A stretch of DNA of 28,784 bases from Candidatus Aminicenantota bacterium (GTDB taxonomy: Bacteria > Acidobacteriota > Aminicenantia > UBA2199). The DNA lies in NCBI GenBank assembly GCA_020355945.1, contig CP070627.1, positions 31,221-60,004 on the forward strand, written 5' to 3'. A model generated the notes under the pieces. The model had not been told where the DNA came from and did no database searches. It saw only the letters and a list, made by a program, of their open reading frames with translations. Shown here piece after piece: positions 15,149 to 23,459 of the stretch (the first letter of the stretch is position 1; the number at the start of each line of letters is the position of its first letter). The position numbers and the translations under genes are program-made.

Positions 15149-15492
15149 CGGTACTAAAGATGTTTATCATTTTATTCCAGTAAGGGGGAAAAAAGGTGAC
15201 GGTCAAGAATGCCACACCCTGTCCGCTGCGCGTTCACCGCCAATATCTCTCAAGAGGGGTGGCCGTAACCGCAGGAAGGGGTGGGGTGTGTCTGCCGGCA
15301 GCGATGACGGAATCGTTTCGATGCATTTTTTTGCCTGGTATGCCACGGTCTACCCGGTGGCCATGATCTACATGATCATTTGGGCCAAAATTTTGGTGTT
15401 ACTCCCCTTTTAATTCGCAATGAAGAGATGAAGCACGTATATTTTACTATAGGCAAGGTGCACTACACAGGCATTACAGGAAGAGTACTTAA
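15149..15492. other. 344-base spacer with GC-rich repeat-like segment and small frames
   Basis: The part 15196-15310 is more GC-rich than its surroundings, with CACACCC (15213-15219) facing GGGTGTG (15284-15290). A 56-codon frame from GTG 15196 to 15366 is preceded by AAGGGGG, and a 30-residue very hydrophobic frame runs from ATG 15321 to 15413 (one membrane-spanning stretch). Neither has clear coding character; the segment looks more like a dispersed repeat. No terminator is clear. Confidence 0.4.
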
Positions 15493-16404
15493 TCAGGATT
15501 GGTAAGAGGGAACAGGAAGATGTTTACCGCAGTGGTAGATATATATTTTTTTCTCTTCCTTATCAATAAAATAATGTATACGAGTCTCTCTCCCGATTTT
15601 TATATGCCAATCAAAAAGTTTCTTACCCTTTGCACCAAGAGTAAACTCACGATGTTTACGATACTTTGGATTTCTAAGAAGTTCAGGGCTTTCACGGGAA
15701 ATTTCAAAACCGGTTTTCTGACAAAATGCATCGATTCGTTGTTGGTCTGGTGTTTCATCAATCAACAGCACCATTTCTGATTCAAGAGCAGTAATGGCTT
15801 TATAGACCTCGTAAAACATACCTTTAAAATTGTGCTTTCTGGCACTTTTCCTGGCAGGGAGAAGAATCTCGATAGTAGGATGGGATTGAGTAATTTCCTG
15901 GAAAACCTTTTCAATATCATTAAAAACCAGTCGTCTTTCCAGGTAATGCAAGAGCTTTTCCCTTCCAATCAGATTGATAATATCAATAGATTGACTGCCT
16001 GCTGAAATGGTATATTTTGGGCTTGTGAGGACTTTTTCATCAGCCAGTGATAACACCTGCTGTTGGTTATCATGATAACAGATGTTCATCAGGTCTCTGG
16101 CAAAACAAGATTGCGGAATTTCAGGAGTAATAATGAGATATTGAATCGTTGATGAATCATGAAAATATGGTCCATTTTGCATTAGTGATAAAATAATAAC
16201 TTTTGCCCCATCCTGGTTATCTCGTTTTGCTAAAAATGAACGGAATGTCCCTGATTGAATTCTCAGGTTCCAAAAGCCCTGGTAAACATACAATGGAATA
16301 GAACCCAACGAGTCTTTTAGTTCGACAATCTCCACCAATAAGTTAACTATCAAAGAATCCGACGAATTGATGAGTAATGAATGATTGAAATAAATTTTTT
16401 CCAT
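15493..16404 (-). CDS. Unknown protein, third gene of a DUF262/ATPase operon
   Basis: 303 residues, no family recognised. The N-terminal half is mixed alpha/beta with no catalytic motif that I can name. The middle has LLPARKSARKHNFKGMFYEV. The C-terminal part (about 250-300: FTLGAKGKKLFDWHIKIG, RIHYFIDKEEKKIYIYHCGKHLP) is beta-rich and, in its 'reports-back' wording KIYIxHCGKHLP, recalls small RelE/Gp49-like toxin folds; this is weak. Its ATG shares one base with the stop of the ATPase gene (TAATG), so the two are translationally coupled. Context suggests the effector or specificity subunit of the operon. Confidence 0.75.
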   Translation of the reverse strand: MEKIYFNHSLLINSSDSLIVNLLVEIVELKDSLGSIPLYVYQGFWNLRIQSGTFRSFLAKRDNQDGAKVIILSLMQNGPYFHDSSTIQYLIITPEIPQSCFARDLMNICYHDNQQQVLSLADEKVLTSPKYTISAGSQSIDIINLIGREKLLHYLERRLVFNDIEKVFQEITQSHPTIEILLPARKSARKHNFKGMFYEVYKAITALESEMVLLIDETPDQQRIDAFCQKTGFEISRESPELLRNPKYRKHREFTLGAKGKKLFDWHIKIGRETRIHYFIDKEEKKIYIYHCGKHLPVPSYQS

Positions 16405-17714
16405 TATTTAATAAGTCCCAATAAATCTTTGTAGTTTTGGTCAAAGAAATTTTCCGGCCAGAAGTCTATCTTGCCATCTCTGGAAACTTGCACTTCCGTG
16501 TATTGGATATTGCCTTGTAATTTCTCCAAGAACAATATATTAGTGTTTTCGAGGTAAAAAGGATTCTCTTTTATCCGGAAACGCAGTCTGTTAATAACGT
16601 GCTCACTGTGGGTTTCTACTACGAGTTTTCGGTTGTTCTCCGCAGCAAAAAGGCACAGGTCCACAAATAGAGCCTGGAGCTTAGGGTGTAAGTGGACCTC
16701 AGGGTTCTCGATCAAAAGAACATCATGCTCTTTGCTGGTTAGTATTAAAGTAATGATGGGCAATATTTGAGAGATACCCACACCAACCTGTTTAAGATTC
16801 AGTTCAAGACTTCGGTTGATCTCCTCGATAGTTACCTTATATTTTTTATCTTTACTGTCTGTTGAGTGCGAACGTATTCGGTAATCATCCCCAAGTAATT
16901 TTTTTACCCAACGATCAAAGAGTTCGGAAAATTTTATAGTCTTCCCATCTTCTTTGTTAAAATCAATGATGTTGTCCCACATCTTATAAATAATTTCCGC
17001 TGTATATTCACCTGCTAAGCCCATGTACCTGTCAATGGATGTACTTTTGTCAATAAAATCTTCTAACCTCACCGCTTTTAAATACTTTATATTTTCATTC
17101 GATAAAAACGAAATATATTCTCTAATTGTTTCGAAATTCGGGGAACATATGATTCTATCTTTTTTCTCTGTGTCTTTGTATAAGACAGAATCCGGAACAA
17201 TTCCCTGCATTTTACAGTAACCATTGTCGGTAGTACTGCAAACCCGGTAAAAAACAGAATCTTTTTCATCTACAATTGTTAATTGTATGGTTTGGAGGTC
17301 TTCATTTTCTTTTTTATATTGGAGTTCCATTGAAGAAAGTACAGGGCTGTTTTCCGCATAGTTAACCAGTAGTTTCTCAAACACACCGGGATTACTATAA
17401 GCCAATGTGATTCCTAGATATTGGAGACCGGATTTCTCGATTAAACTTTCCGAAAAATCCATTGAAAATTCAATGGTTTCTTTGCTGGTTTTGCTTTTAT
17501 GCAGGATATCAGAAAAACCACCCAGTTCAAGTTCTTCATTAAGGGATAATATGGTGTGTGTTTTGGTTTTATTTTGAGTTAACAGGTACAGGGCTTGCAA
17601 GAGTGAAGATTTCCCTGAATTGTTGGTCCCGGAGACTACTGTAAGTCCCGGTATTTTTATTTCATTATAGTCCTCATGACATTTAAAATCCTTGACTTCA
17701 AATCTCTGGAGCAT
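16404..17714 (-). CDS. SMC-like AAA ATPase with DUF3696 C-terminus
   Basis: 436 residues. Starts directly with the ATPase fold (RFEVKDFKCHEDYNEIKIPGLTVVSG), Walker A GTNNSGKSS at 29-37, and a Walker B-like LLIENPEVHLHP at 333-344 in which Asn replaces the Asp-Glu pair's usual context (ENPE). The switch motif ETHSEH is at 367-372. The end carries DGKIDFWPENFFDQ (about 413-426), the hallmark of DUF3696. Such ATPases occur in several phage-defence operons beside DUF262 proteins. GGGGAGG eight bases before ATG 17714, inside the end of the DUF262 gene, gives a strong ribosome site. Confidence 0.88.
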   Translation of the reverse strand: MLQRFEVKDFKCHEDYNEIKIPGLTVVSGTNNSGKSSLLQALYLLTQNKTKTHTILSLNEELELGGFSDILHKSKTSKETIEFSMDFSESLIEKSGLQYLGITLAYSNPGVFEKLLVNYAENSPVLSSMELQYKKENEDLQTIQLTIVDEKDSVFYRVCSTTDNGYCKMQGIVPDSVLYKDTEKKDRIICSPNFETIREYISFLSNENIKYLKAVRLEDFIDKSTSIDRYMGLAGEYTAEIIYKMWDNIIDFNKEDGKTIKFSELFDRWVKKLLGDDYRIRSHSTDSKDKKYKVTIEEINRSLELNLKQVGVGISQILPIITLILTSKEHDVLLIENPEVHLHPKLQALFVDLCLFAAENNRKLVVETHSEHVINRLRFRIKENPFYLENTNILFLEKLQGNIQYTEVQVSRDGKIDFWPENFFDQNYKDLLGLIK

Positions 17715-17715
17715 T

Positions 17716-18828
17716 TTATTTGCCTCCCCTGACGCAGTCTTCCATCACCTGAAACCATTCTCCAAAACGTGTTTTAACACTGCTTTTGGTTAATGTGTTG
17801 GAGGTTATGGAGTAATAGAATTCCCCTTTCTCTTCAATTAAAGCCTTAAGTCGCTCTTTTATCTGCTTTTTGTTATTTAAAATTTGCTCCCTGTCAAATT
17901 TGGAAAACGAGCAGCAAAGGATGTCAAATAGTGACAGGTTAATCTTTTTCCTGGAGCTATCACTTTTTATGAATGCATCTTTTCCTAAAACTTTAAAAAT
18001 GATCTCCATTGTGCTGCTGAAAATCCGTTTTAATTGCTCAACGTATTTCTCATCTTGCGATAATTCTTCGAGTGTGGTATTCAAAAAGGAATTTAAGTTG
18101 CCGTTATATTTTTGGTAACCATGAATATAAAAAGCCAGGAACCGCAGTACAGCCTCATGATCCTTTAAACGACGTGTAGGCAATTTGTTTTGAATCATTT
18201 TTTTGAAATTCTCATCCTCCGCCATTTTTTTTAGTAACTCAATTCGATTTCCCCTGTACAACACGTTGCGCAGCTCCTGGGCGTTTAACTTAACTGCTCC
18301 TTCGTTCACTCTTTGGAAGACATCAAATCGGATATCTTCATGCGATTCCTTTTTAATCACAAAGATAGAAAGCTGACAGTCTTCAAATTTTCTTTGTAAA
18401 TCCGGGTAATTTTTTTCAAAATCCCTGAAAAACTTTTTATTCAGTTCATACATTATCTCCAGGCTTATCAATGAGTATTTGTTGTCTAAGAAATCAAAGA
18501 AAGAAGATAATCTTTGTTGTCCATCAACCACTTCTTTTTTCCCATCCTCCCGTTCTGCCATGTAAATCACGGGAATCGGGATAGTGAGCAAAACGGATTC
18601 AATTAACCTGGATTTTTTTTTAGGGGTCCATACATCTTCTCTTTGATAATAGGGCCTTAAAACAATATCTCCTCTCCTATAATGACGGTGTAATTCAAAA
18701 ATAGAATGTTGATTCTTGTCAATAAAGATTTTTCTATCGGCTTTTTTTATATAGCTGTAATCCGATCCGGATTCTTCTAAATCATCATCTCCATCCGGTT
18801 CATTTCCCAAAAGTTCTTCTTCACTCAT
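17716..18828 (-). CDS. DUF262 (GmrS/ParB-Srx-like) protein
   Basis: 370 residues. Acidic N-terminus, then the DUF262 domain with QREDVW at 62-67 and VVDGQQRLSS at 100-109, the DGQQR motif that forms the nucleotide-handling site in this ParB/sulfiredoxin-like superfamily. The rest is helical and charged. In GmrSD restriction systems the DUF262 domain is tied to cleavage of modified phage DNA; there is no DUF1524 HNH nuclease domain here, so this is a stand-alone DUF262 with the ATPase one base downstream. First gene of the operon; AGAGGA four bases before the ATG and a promoter at 18870-18898. Confidence 0.88.
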   Translation of the reverse strand: MSEEELLGNEPDGDDDLEESGSDYSYIKKADRKIFIDKNQHSIFELHRHYRRGDIVLRPYYQREDVWTPKKKSRLIESVLLTIPIPVIYMAEREDGKKEVVDGQQRLSSFFDFLDNKYSLISLEIMYELNKKFFRDFEKNYPDLQRKFEDCQLSIFVIKKESHEDIRFDVFQRVNEGAVKLNAQELRNVLYRGNRIELLKKMAEDENFKKMIQNKLPTRRLKDHEAVLRFLAFYIHGYQKYNGNLNSFLNTTLEELSQDEKYVEQLKRIFSSTMEIIFKVLGKDAFIKSDSSRKKINLSLFDILCCSFSKFDREQILNNKKQIKERLKALIEEKGEFYYSITSNTLTKSSVKTRFGEWFQVMEDCVRGGK

Positions 18829-18869
18829 TGTAATCCTCTAAAATTATGTTGATTTTATGTCCATAAATA

Positions 18870-18898
18870 TATATACAACAATTATGCAAATGATTCAA
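18870..18898 (-). promoter_or_regulatory. Promoter for the DUF262 operon
   Basis: On the minus strand TTGAAT (complement of 18893-18898), 17 bases, TATATA (complement of 18870-18875), in a very AT-rich stretch about 42 bases from the ATG. Overlapping alternatives exist (TTGTTG with TAAAAT), so the exact start is uncertain. Confidence 0.5.
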
Positions 18899-19008
18899 AT
18901 GCAAGAAAAGGTAGAGTTCAATTATTATTCTTAGCTTCCCGGGAGAGTTTCGTCATCCCTGATTTTTGGTGCGATACCAATAGCGGTAAAACCATAAAGT
19001 TTCATGAA

Positions 19009-19086
19009 CGGGCAAACACAAGGTTTGCCCCTACGATGGCACGAAAACCAGCATCGGACGTAGGGGCGAACCTCTGTGTTCGCCCG
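19009..19086. repeat. Double-hairpin inverted repeat (cruciform-like spacer element)
   Basis: Left arm 19009-19035 and right arm 19059-19086 are near complements (CGTAGGGGC at the inner ends). Each arm also folds on itself: GGGCAAAC with GTTTGCCC on the left, GGGCGAAC with GTTCGCCC on the right. It has the form of a miniature palindromic repeat and occupies the 351-base spacer before the acyl-CoA synthetase gene; the rest of that spacer shows nothing further beyond the DUF262 promoter. Confidence 0.8.
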
Positions 19087-19179
19087 AAAATTCTGCAATA
19101 TTTTTTTATTCTGCTTGCAAGTTGGTCAAAATTACAATTGCTGTCTTCTCGCCGCAGGGTTTGACATCAATGAATTGAT

Positions 19180-20727
19180 ATGGTAGATTATGAACCTGGT
19201 TTGGCCACAATGAAATGTTTTATCGAACTTCTAAAGCAGCAATTTCAAAAAAATAGCTGTCACCCGGCAGTTATTTATCACCATCGAAGTCTTACTTTTG
19301 GGGAATTGGAACAAAAGGCGGAAACCATGGCCGCTTTTCTCCGGGAAAAAGGCCTGGAAAAAGGTGATATTGTGATTCTTTATACACCGGAAAAATTACC
19401 TTTTTTGATCCTGCACCTGGGAATTATTCTCTGCGGTGGTGTGTCTCTTCCACTGAATCCCGATTTTACCTCGGAAGAAATGATTTATTTTCTTAATGAC
19501 AGCGGGGCTCGCTTTGTTTTTGCTTCCGGTGAACAAGCGTCGATAATTCAAACCATAAAAGATAAATGTTTGCATTTGGAAGCGGTTTTTGACCCCGCCC
19601 TTGCCCTGGAGACCAAAGAGAACAAAAAAATCAATGAAGTATCAATCATGCCGGGAGATTATTGTTTTATGCTTTATTCTTCAGGGACTACGGGGCAGCC
19701 TAAAGGGGTGGTGCATACGCATGCCAATACAGCAGCCAGTCTCCTCTCCTTGCAAAAATGCTGGGAGTTTTCCAGCGACGATGTACTACTGGATGTACTT
19801 CCCCTCTTTCATATCCATGGACTCTCCTTTGCCGCTCATTTATCTTTAATCTCCGGTAGTTCTATGATCATATCCGATCGGTTCCACCCGCTGAAAACCA
19901 TGGAAAAAATAAAAGAGGCCACCGTGTTTATGGGGGTGCCCACCTTTTATTATGCCTTTTTAAAGCGGCAGGAATTTAAAGAAAAAGCAAACCAGTGGCA
20001 GAGGACACGGCTCTTTACTTGCGGTTCCGCCCCTATCCGCTCAGAAGTCCTGGAGGAAATTGAAACAATTATCGGGAAACCGTTAATTAATCGCTATGGC
20101 ATGACCGAAAGCCATGTGATCGCCAGTTTGCCGCTGGAGGGACCGTATAAACACGGCTCTGTAGGACTGCCGCTGGAGGGAATAGAGATTAAAATAGAAA
20201 AAGGGGAGCCACGTGAACCACGGATAAACACGGTTAAACAAGGACAAAAACAAGACCCCCGGACAGGGGAGGTCATGGTAAGGAGCCAAAACCTCTTCAA
20301 TCACTATTGGAAAAAACCGGGAGCACATCAATTAGCCTTTGATGAACAAGGCTTCTTCAAGACCGGAGACCTGGGTTACCTGGATGGGGAAGGGTATTTA
20401 TTTCTAGTGGGCCGCGTCAATGACCTGATTATTACCAGCGGTTTTAATGTTTATCCTTCGGTGGTGGAACGGGTCATTAACGAATTTCCCGGGATAAAAG
20501 AATCGGCTGTTATTGGCATACCTGATGCCCTGAAAGGCGAGAGGGTCATGGCAGTAGTGGTGGCCGAATCCGAAGAAAAACCGGGTATCAAACAACTAAA
20601 AAAACACTGCCGGAATAAATTAGCCAATTATCAATGCCCGGTCCACTTTGAAATGATTAAAGAACTTCCCCGCAATACCATGGGTAAGATATTAAAACGT
20701 AAATTAAAAGAAAAATACACAGCGTAA
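19180..20727 (+). CDS. AMP-forming acyl-CoA synthetase, malonyl-CoA synthetase-like
   Basis: 515 residues, ANL superfamily. Phosphate loop YSSGTTGQPKGV at 166-177, LPLFHIHGL at 207-215, RYGMTE at 305-310, TGDLGYLDGEGYLFLVGRVND at about 395-415, GFNVYP hinge and a C-terminal MGKILKRKL with the catalytic lysine, so it is complete. The HIHGL and RYGMTE wording resembles MatB/ACSF3 malonyl-CoA synthetases, but a fatty-acyl substrate is possible. Residues 343-361 form an odd basic linker encoded by repeat-like DNA (see 20218-20233). Neither ATG 19180 nor ATG 19210 has a ribosome site. It stands alone between an operon of opposite strand and the signalling cluster. Confidence 0.88.
   Translation: MVDYEPGLATMKCFIELLKQQFQKNSCHPAVIYHHRSLTFGELEQKAETMAAFLREKGLEKGDIVILYTPEKLPFLILHLGIILCGGVSLPLNPDFTSEEMIYFLNDSGARFVFASGEQASIIQTIKDKCLHLEAVFDPALALETKENKKINEVSIMPGDYCFMLYSSGTTGQPKGVVHTHANTAASLLSLQKCWEFSSDDVLLDVLPLFHIHGLSFAAHLSLISGSSMIISDRFHPLKTMEKIKEATVFMGVPTFYYAFLKRQEFKEKANQWQRTRLFTCGSAPIRSEVLEEIETIIGKPLINRYGMTESHVIASLPLEGPYKHGSVGLPLEGIEIKIEKGEPREPRINTVKQGQKQDPRTGEVMVRSQNLFNHYWKKPGAHQLAFDEQGFFKTGDLGYLDGEGYLFLVGRVNDLIITSGFNVYPSVVERVINEFPGIKESAVIGIPDALKGERVMAVVVAESEEKPGIKQLKKHCRNKLANYQCPVHFEMIKELPRNTMGKILKRKLKEKYTA
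20218..20233. repeat. Spacer-repeat fragment inside a coding gene
   Basis: CCACGGATAAACACGG matches the complement of the right end of the 13781-13928 repeat (CCACGGACAAACACGG) at 15 of 16 bases. The following ACGG/AAGG-spaced units to about 20256 continue the style. It lies in frame within the linker before TGEVMVRSQ of the acyl-CoA synthetase. Confidence 0.5.
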
Positions 20728-20837
20728 TATACCCAACGGTAATAGTGATTTCCACGCCTGCGGCAGTAAGATACTCGCTTAACTGTTACGCCCAACGTTA
20801 CAGGTAAATTTCAAAATGGTCTTGATTGGGTATCTCC

Positions 20838-21701
20838 TCATTGCAATTCTTTCCGGTATGGGGAATAGAGCTCCTTGATACACTCCGGGCACATACTATG
20901 CGTAAAATCCGTATTGGCATATTTCTTAAAATAACATTCAACCGCATGCCAGTAACCTTTATCATCACGAATCTTCTTGCAATTGGCACAGATGGGAAGA
21001 ATCCGCCTTAAAGCCTTTAGCTCATCAAGCGCATGTTTAAGTTTTGTATAGGTTAAACTGTTTTTAATTGCCAGTCCGATTTGTTCGCCGATCATTTCCA
21101 TAAACTCAACCAGGTCGAGAGAAAACATCCCGGGTCTTTTATCATTTACCTGTATAAGCCCGATGATCTCGTCCTTTGCTTTAATAGGAATTAAAGCCAC
21201 TGATTCATATCCACGGGAATTACAATAGTTCCTGGTCCTGCTTTGTCTATCTTCCTCGGTGGTAGTTGCCAATAAATCAGATGTATTGTTTGACCAGAAG
21301 CTGCCGTTGGGTGTGAAGAAGGATAATGAGGGGTCAAACCTTCCCCGGATGATATTACCGCACATGCATTCCAGCAAAAATCCTTTCCCATCCGGGGCCG
21401 GGATTCTCTTGCCCAGGTTATCTTTTTCGCATAAGCTATTTTCATGCAAAATGAAAGAATCGGGGAATCCCTTATATACATAGTAAGGATAATCCCCTTC
21501 ATCTTCCAATCTTATACCAACGGCCTCGAAACCTGATAATTTCCTGATATAGTCAATAACAGTAATTAAGGTGGGTTTCAGTTCTATAAAGTTGTTTAAT
21601 TCAGCGCAAATCTGCTTTGCACTTTTTTCCCTGGCCAACAGCTTTTCTAATTCCAATGTTTTTTTATCTTCTTTTATTTTATTCAACTTATCTTTTTTCA
21701 T
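20838..21701 (-). CDS. GAF-domain sensor protein with C-terminal zinc-ribbon-like tail
   Basis: 287 residues. Short charged coiled N-terminus (1-35), GAF domain about 40-210 (VIDYIRKLSGFEAVGIRLEDEG, ESVALIPIKAKDEIIGLIQV), then a helix and a tail LPICANCKKIRDDKGYW ... MCPEC with Cys238, Cys241, Cys271 and Cys274. That tail is a known but unnamed C-terminal module found on many receiver, PAS and GAF proteins, and should bind a metal. No kinase or output domain follows. Extra cysteines in the GAF part (LLECMCGN) may matter for redox or ligand sensing. Divergent from the kinase at 21845 over a shared 143-base promoter region, so the two may be co-regulated. Weak ribosome site. Confidence 0.85.
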   Translation of the reverse strand: MKKDKLNKIKEDKKTLELEKLLAREKSAKQICAELNNFIELKPTLITVIDYIRKLSGFEAVGIRLEDEGDYPYYVYKGFPDSFILHENSLCEKDNLGKRIPAPDGKGFLLECMCGNIIRGRFDPSLSFFTPNGSFWSNNTSDLLATTTEEDRQSRTRNYCNSRGYESVALIPIKAKDEIIGLIQVNDKRPGMFSLDLVEFMEMIGEQIGLAIKNSLTYTKLKHALDELKALRRILPICANCKKIRDDKGYWHAVECYFKKYANTDFTHSMCPECIKELYSPYRKELQ

Positions 21702-21786
21702 TTTTTTTTCTCATTTTACGTTTTTATTTTTTCACGGGCATTGTTACCATAAACGAAAGAAAATTGCAATAAGAATATCTTTTGTG

Positions 21787-21815
21787 TTTAAAAAAAAATA
21801 TTTTTCGGTTATAAT
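21787..21815 (+). promoter_or_regulatory. Promoter for the PAS kinase gene
   Basis: TTTAAA at 21787-21792, 17 bases, consensus TATAAT at 21810-21815, then a short leader with AGAAGGA before ATG 21845. Confidence 0.5.
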
Positions 21816-21844
21816 TTTGGGGTAACAAAAATAAGAAGGAAAAA

Positions 21845-23389
21845 ATGTCGTCAAAAAAAGAGACCGATGACTGCAATAAGACAAAAGAGCAATTAATTGC
21901 CCGATTGTCCGAGCTGCGGCAGCGGGTGGCAGAGCTGGAAAAAAACCTGGATGACATTACCCGAAATCGCAAACAGGCCCGGTTGAAGCTGTTGGAAGAA
22001 CGAAACCGGGCCCAAATGTACCTGGATATCGCCGAAGTCATTTTAGTTGCCCTGGATAAAAACGGGAACATCACCTTGATCAACCGGAAAGGCTGCCGCA
22101 TCCTGGGTTATGAAAACGGGGCATTAATCGGTAAAAATTGGTTTGAAACCTGTTTACCCCCTCATATCAGTGATGAAGTTTATGATGTATTTAAGCAATT
22201 GATGGAGGGAAAAAATGAGACAGTGGAATACTATGAAAACCCTGTTTTAACCAAAAGCGGTGAGGAGAGGCTGATCGCCTGGCACAATGTCACGCTGAAA
22301 AATGAAAGGGGTGATATTCTAGGTACGCTGAGCTCCGGGGAAGATATCACCGAACGCAGACAAGCCGAAAAGGCACTGCTGGAAGCCATTCAATTCAACC
22401 GGGCGGTTATTTCAGATGCCGGCGAAGGTATTATTGTTTATGATAAAGAGTTCCGCTACGTGGTGTGGAACAAATTCATGGAACATTTGAGCGGCATGCC
22501 GGCAGAGCAGGTCCTGGGAAAAAAAGCCTTTGATTTGTTTCCCCATCTGCGGGAGCAGGGGGTTGACAAATTGTTAGCAAAAGCACTCTCCGGACAAAAA
22601 GCCCGGGCTGATGATACACCCTTTTATATTCCCGGCACAGACAAAAAAGGATGGGTGAGGGGGATCTACACTCCTAATTATGGCGCCAATGGAGAAATTA
22701 TCGGTATTATAGGTATTGTCCAGGATATCACCGAACGTAAACAGGCTGAAGAAAAAATCAAAACCTCTCTAAAAGAAAAAGAATTACTTCTCAAAGAAGT
22801 CCATCACCGGGTCAAGAATAATATGGCCGTGATTTCCAGTCTTTTGAACCTGCAAACTCATTCTTTTAAAGACCCGGCTGTGCTTAATGCCTTTCATGAC
22901 AGCCGACACCGCATCCGGTCCATGGCGTTAGTGCACGAAAAACTCTACCAGGCCAAAGACCTGTCAAAAATCGATTTTCCCGAATATATCCGGGACCTGG
23001 CCCTCCAGGTATCCAGGTCCAATGAATTCCGGGGGTGCGGGGTTACCGTACAGGTAAAGGCGGAGAATATTAAAATGGGTATTGATAACGCCATTCCCTG
23101 CGGCCTGATTATCAATGAATTACTCACCAATGCCTTTAAATATGCGTTCCCCAAAAACCAGGGGGGAAAGATTCATGTCTGCATGCGGCTCATAAATAAT
23201 AAATACTATGAACTCATTGTTAGTGATAACGGGGTAGGACTGCCTGGAAATATTGACATTCAAAATCCCTCTTCCTTCGGGTTGGACCTGGTCCAATTAT
23301 TAACCCAACAACTGGAAGGTGAGATTGAGGTCAAGCGGGAGAAAGGCACCTCTTTCAAAATTACCTTCCAGGCATTAAGACCCGGTTGA
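21845..23389 (+). CDS. Soluble PAS-PAS histidine kinase, HisKA_2 type
   Basis: 514 residues, no membrane segment. Coiled coil about 12-55, PAS about 57-172 with a PAC end (GEDITERRQAE), second PAS about 182-300 (IGIVQDITERKQAEE), then HisKA_2 with EVHHRVKNNMAVISSLLNLQ (His321 before Arg the likely phosphoacceptor) and a HATPase_c domain (CGLIINELLTNAFKYAFP, GVGLPGNID, SFGLDLVQLL). This kinase class usually phosphorylates stand-alone receivers or works in general stress and light-response networks. No receiver is fused; the receivers encoded 3 to 6 kb downstream are candidate partners. A 53-base stretch at 22934-22986 is nearly identical to 28718-28770 in the last gene. Confidence 0.92.
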   Translation: MSSKKETDDCNKTKEQLIARLSELRQRVAELEKNLDDITRNRKQARLKLLEERNRAQMYLDIAEVILVALDKNGNITLINRKGCRILGYENGALIGKNWFETCLPPHISDEVYDVFKQLMEGKNETVEYYENPVLTKSGEERLIAWHNVTLKNERGDILGTLSSGEDITERRQAEKALLEAIQFNRAVISDAGEGIIVYDKEFRYVVWNKFMEHLSGMPAEQVLGKKAFDLFPHLREQGVDKLLAKALSGQKARADDTPFYIPGTDKKGWVRGIYTPNYGANGEIIGIIGIVQDITERKQAEEKIKTSLKEKELLLKEVHHRVKNNMAVISSLLNLQTHSFKDPAVLNAFHDSRHRIRSMALVHEKLYQAKDLSKIDFPEYIRDLALQVSRSNEFRGCGVTVQVKAENIKMGIDNAIPCGLIINELLTNAFKYAFPKNQGGKIHVCMRLINNKYYELIVSDNGVGLPGNIDIQNPSSFGLDLVQLLTQQLEGEIEVKREKGTSFKITFQALRPG

Positions 23390-23392
23390 CTA

Positions 23393-23421
23393 TTGACAAT
23401 TGACCATTGATAATTTATAAT
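23393..23421 (+). promoter_or_regulatory. Perfect consensus sigma-70 promoter before cheR
   Basis: TTGACA at 23393-23398, exactly 17 bases, TATAAT at 23416-23421: no mismatch to consensus. It lies within heptamer-like repeats of ATTGACN that run from the end of the kinase gene to the ribosome site of cheR. Confidence 0.7.
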
Positions 23422-23459
23422 GGGGCTATTGACGATTGACGGGAGACGGGAGGTGGAAC

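Noticed and set aside
20729..20833. Inverted ATACCCAA / TTGGGTAT pair in the spacer after the acyl-CoA synthetase
   Set aside because: Eight bases separated by about 90 bases in a spacer is too weak to call an element.
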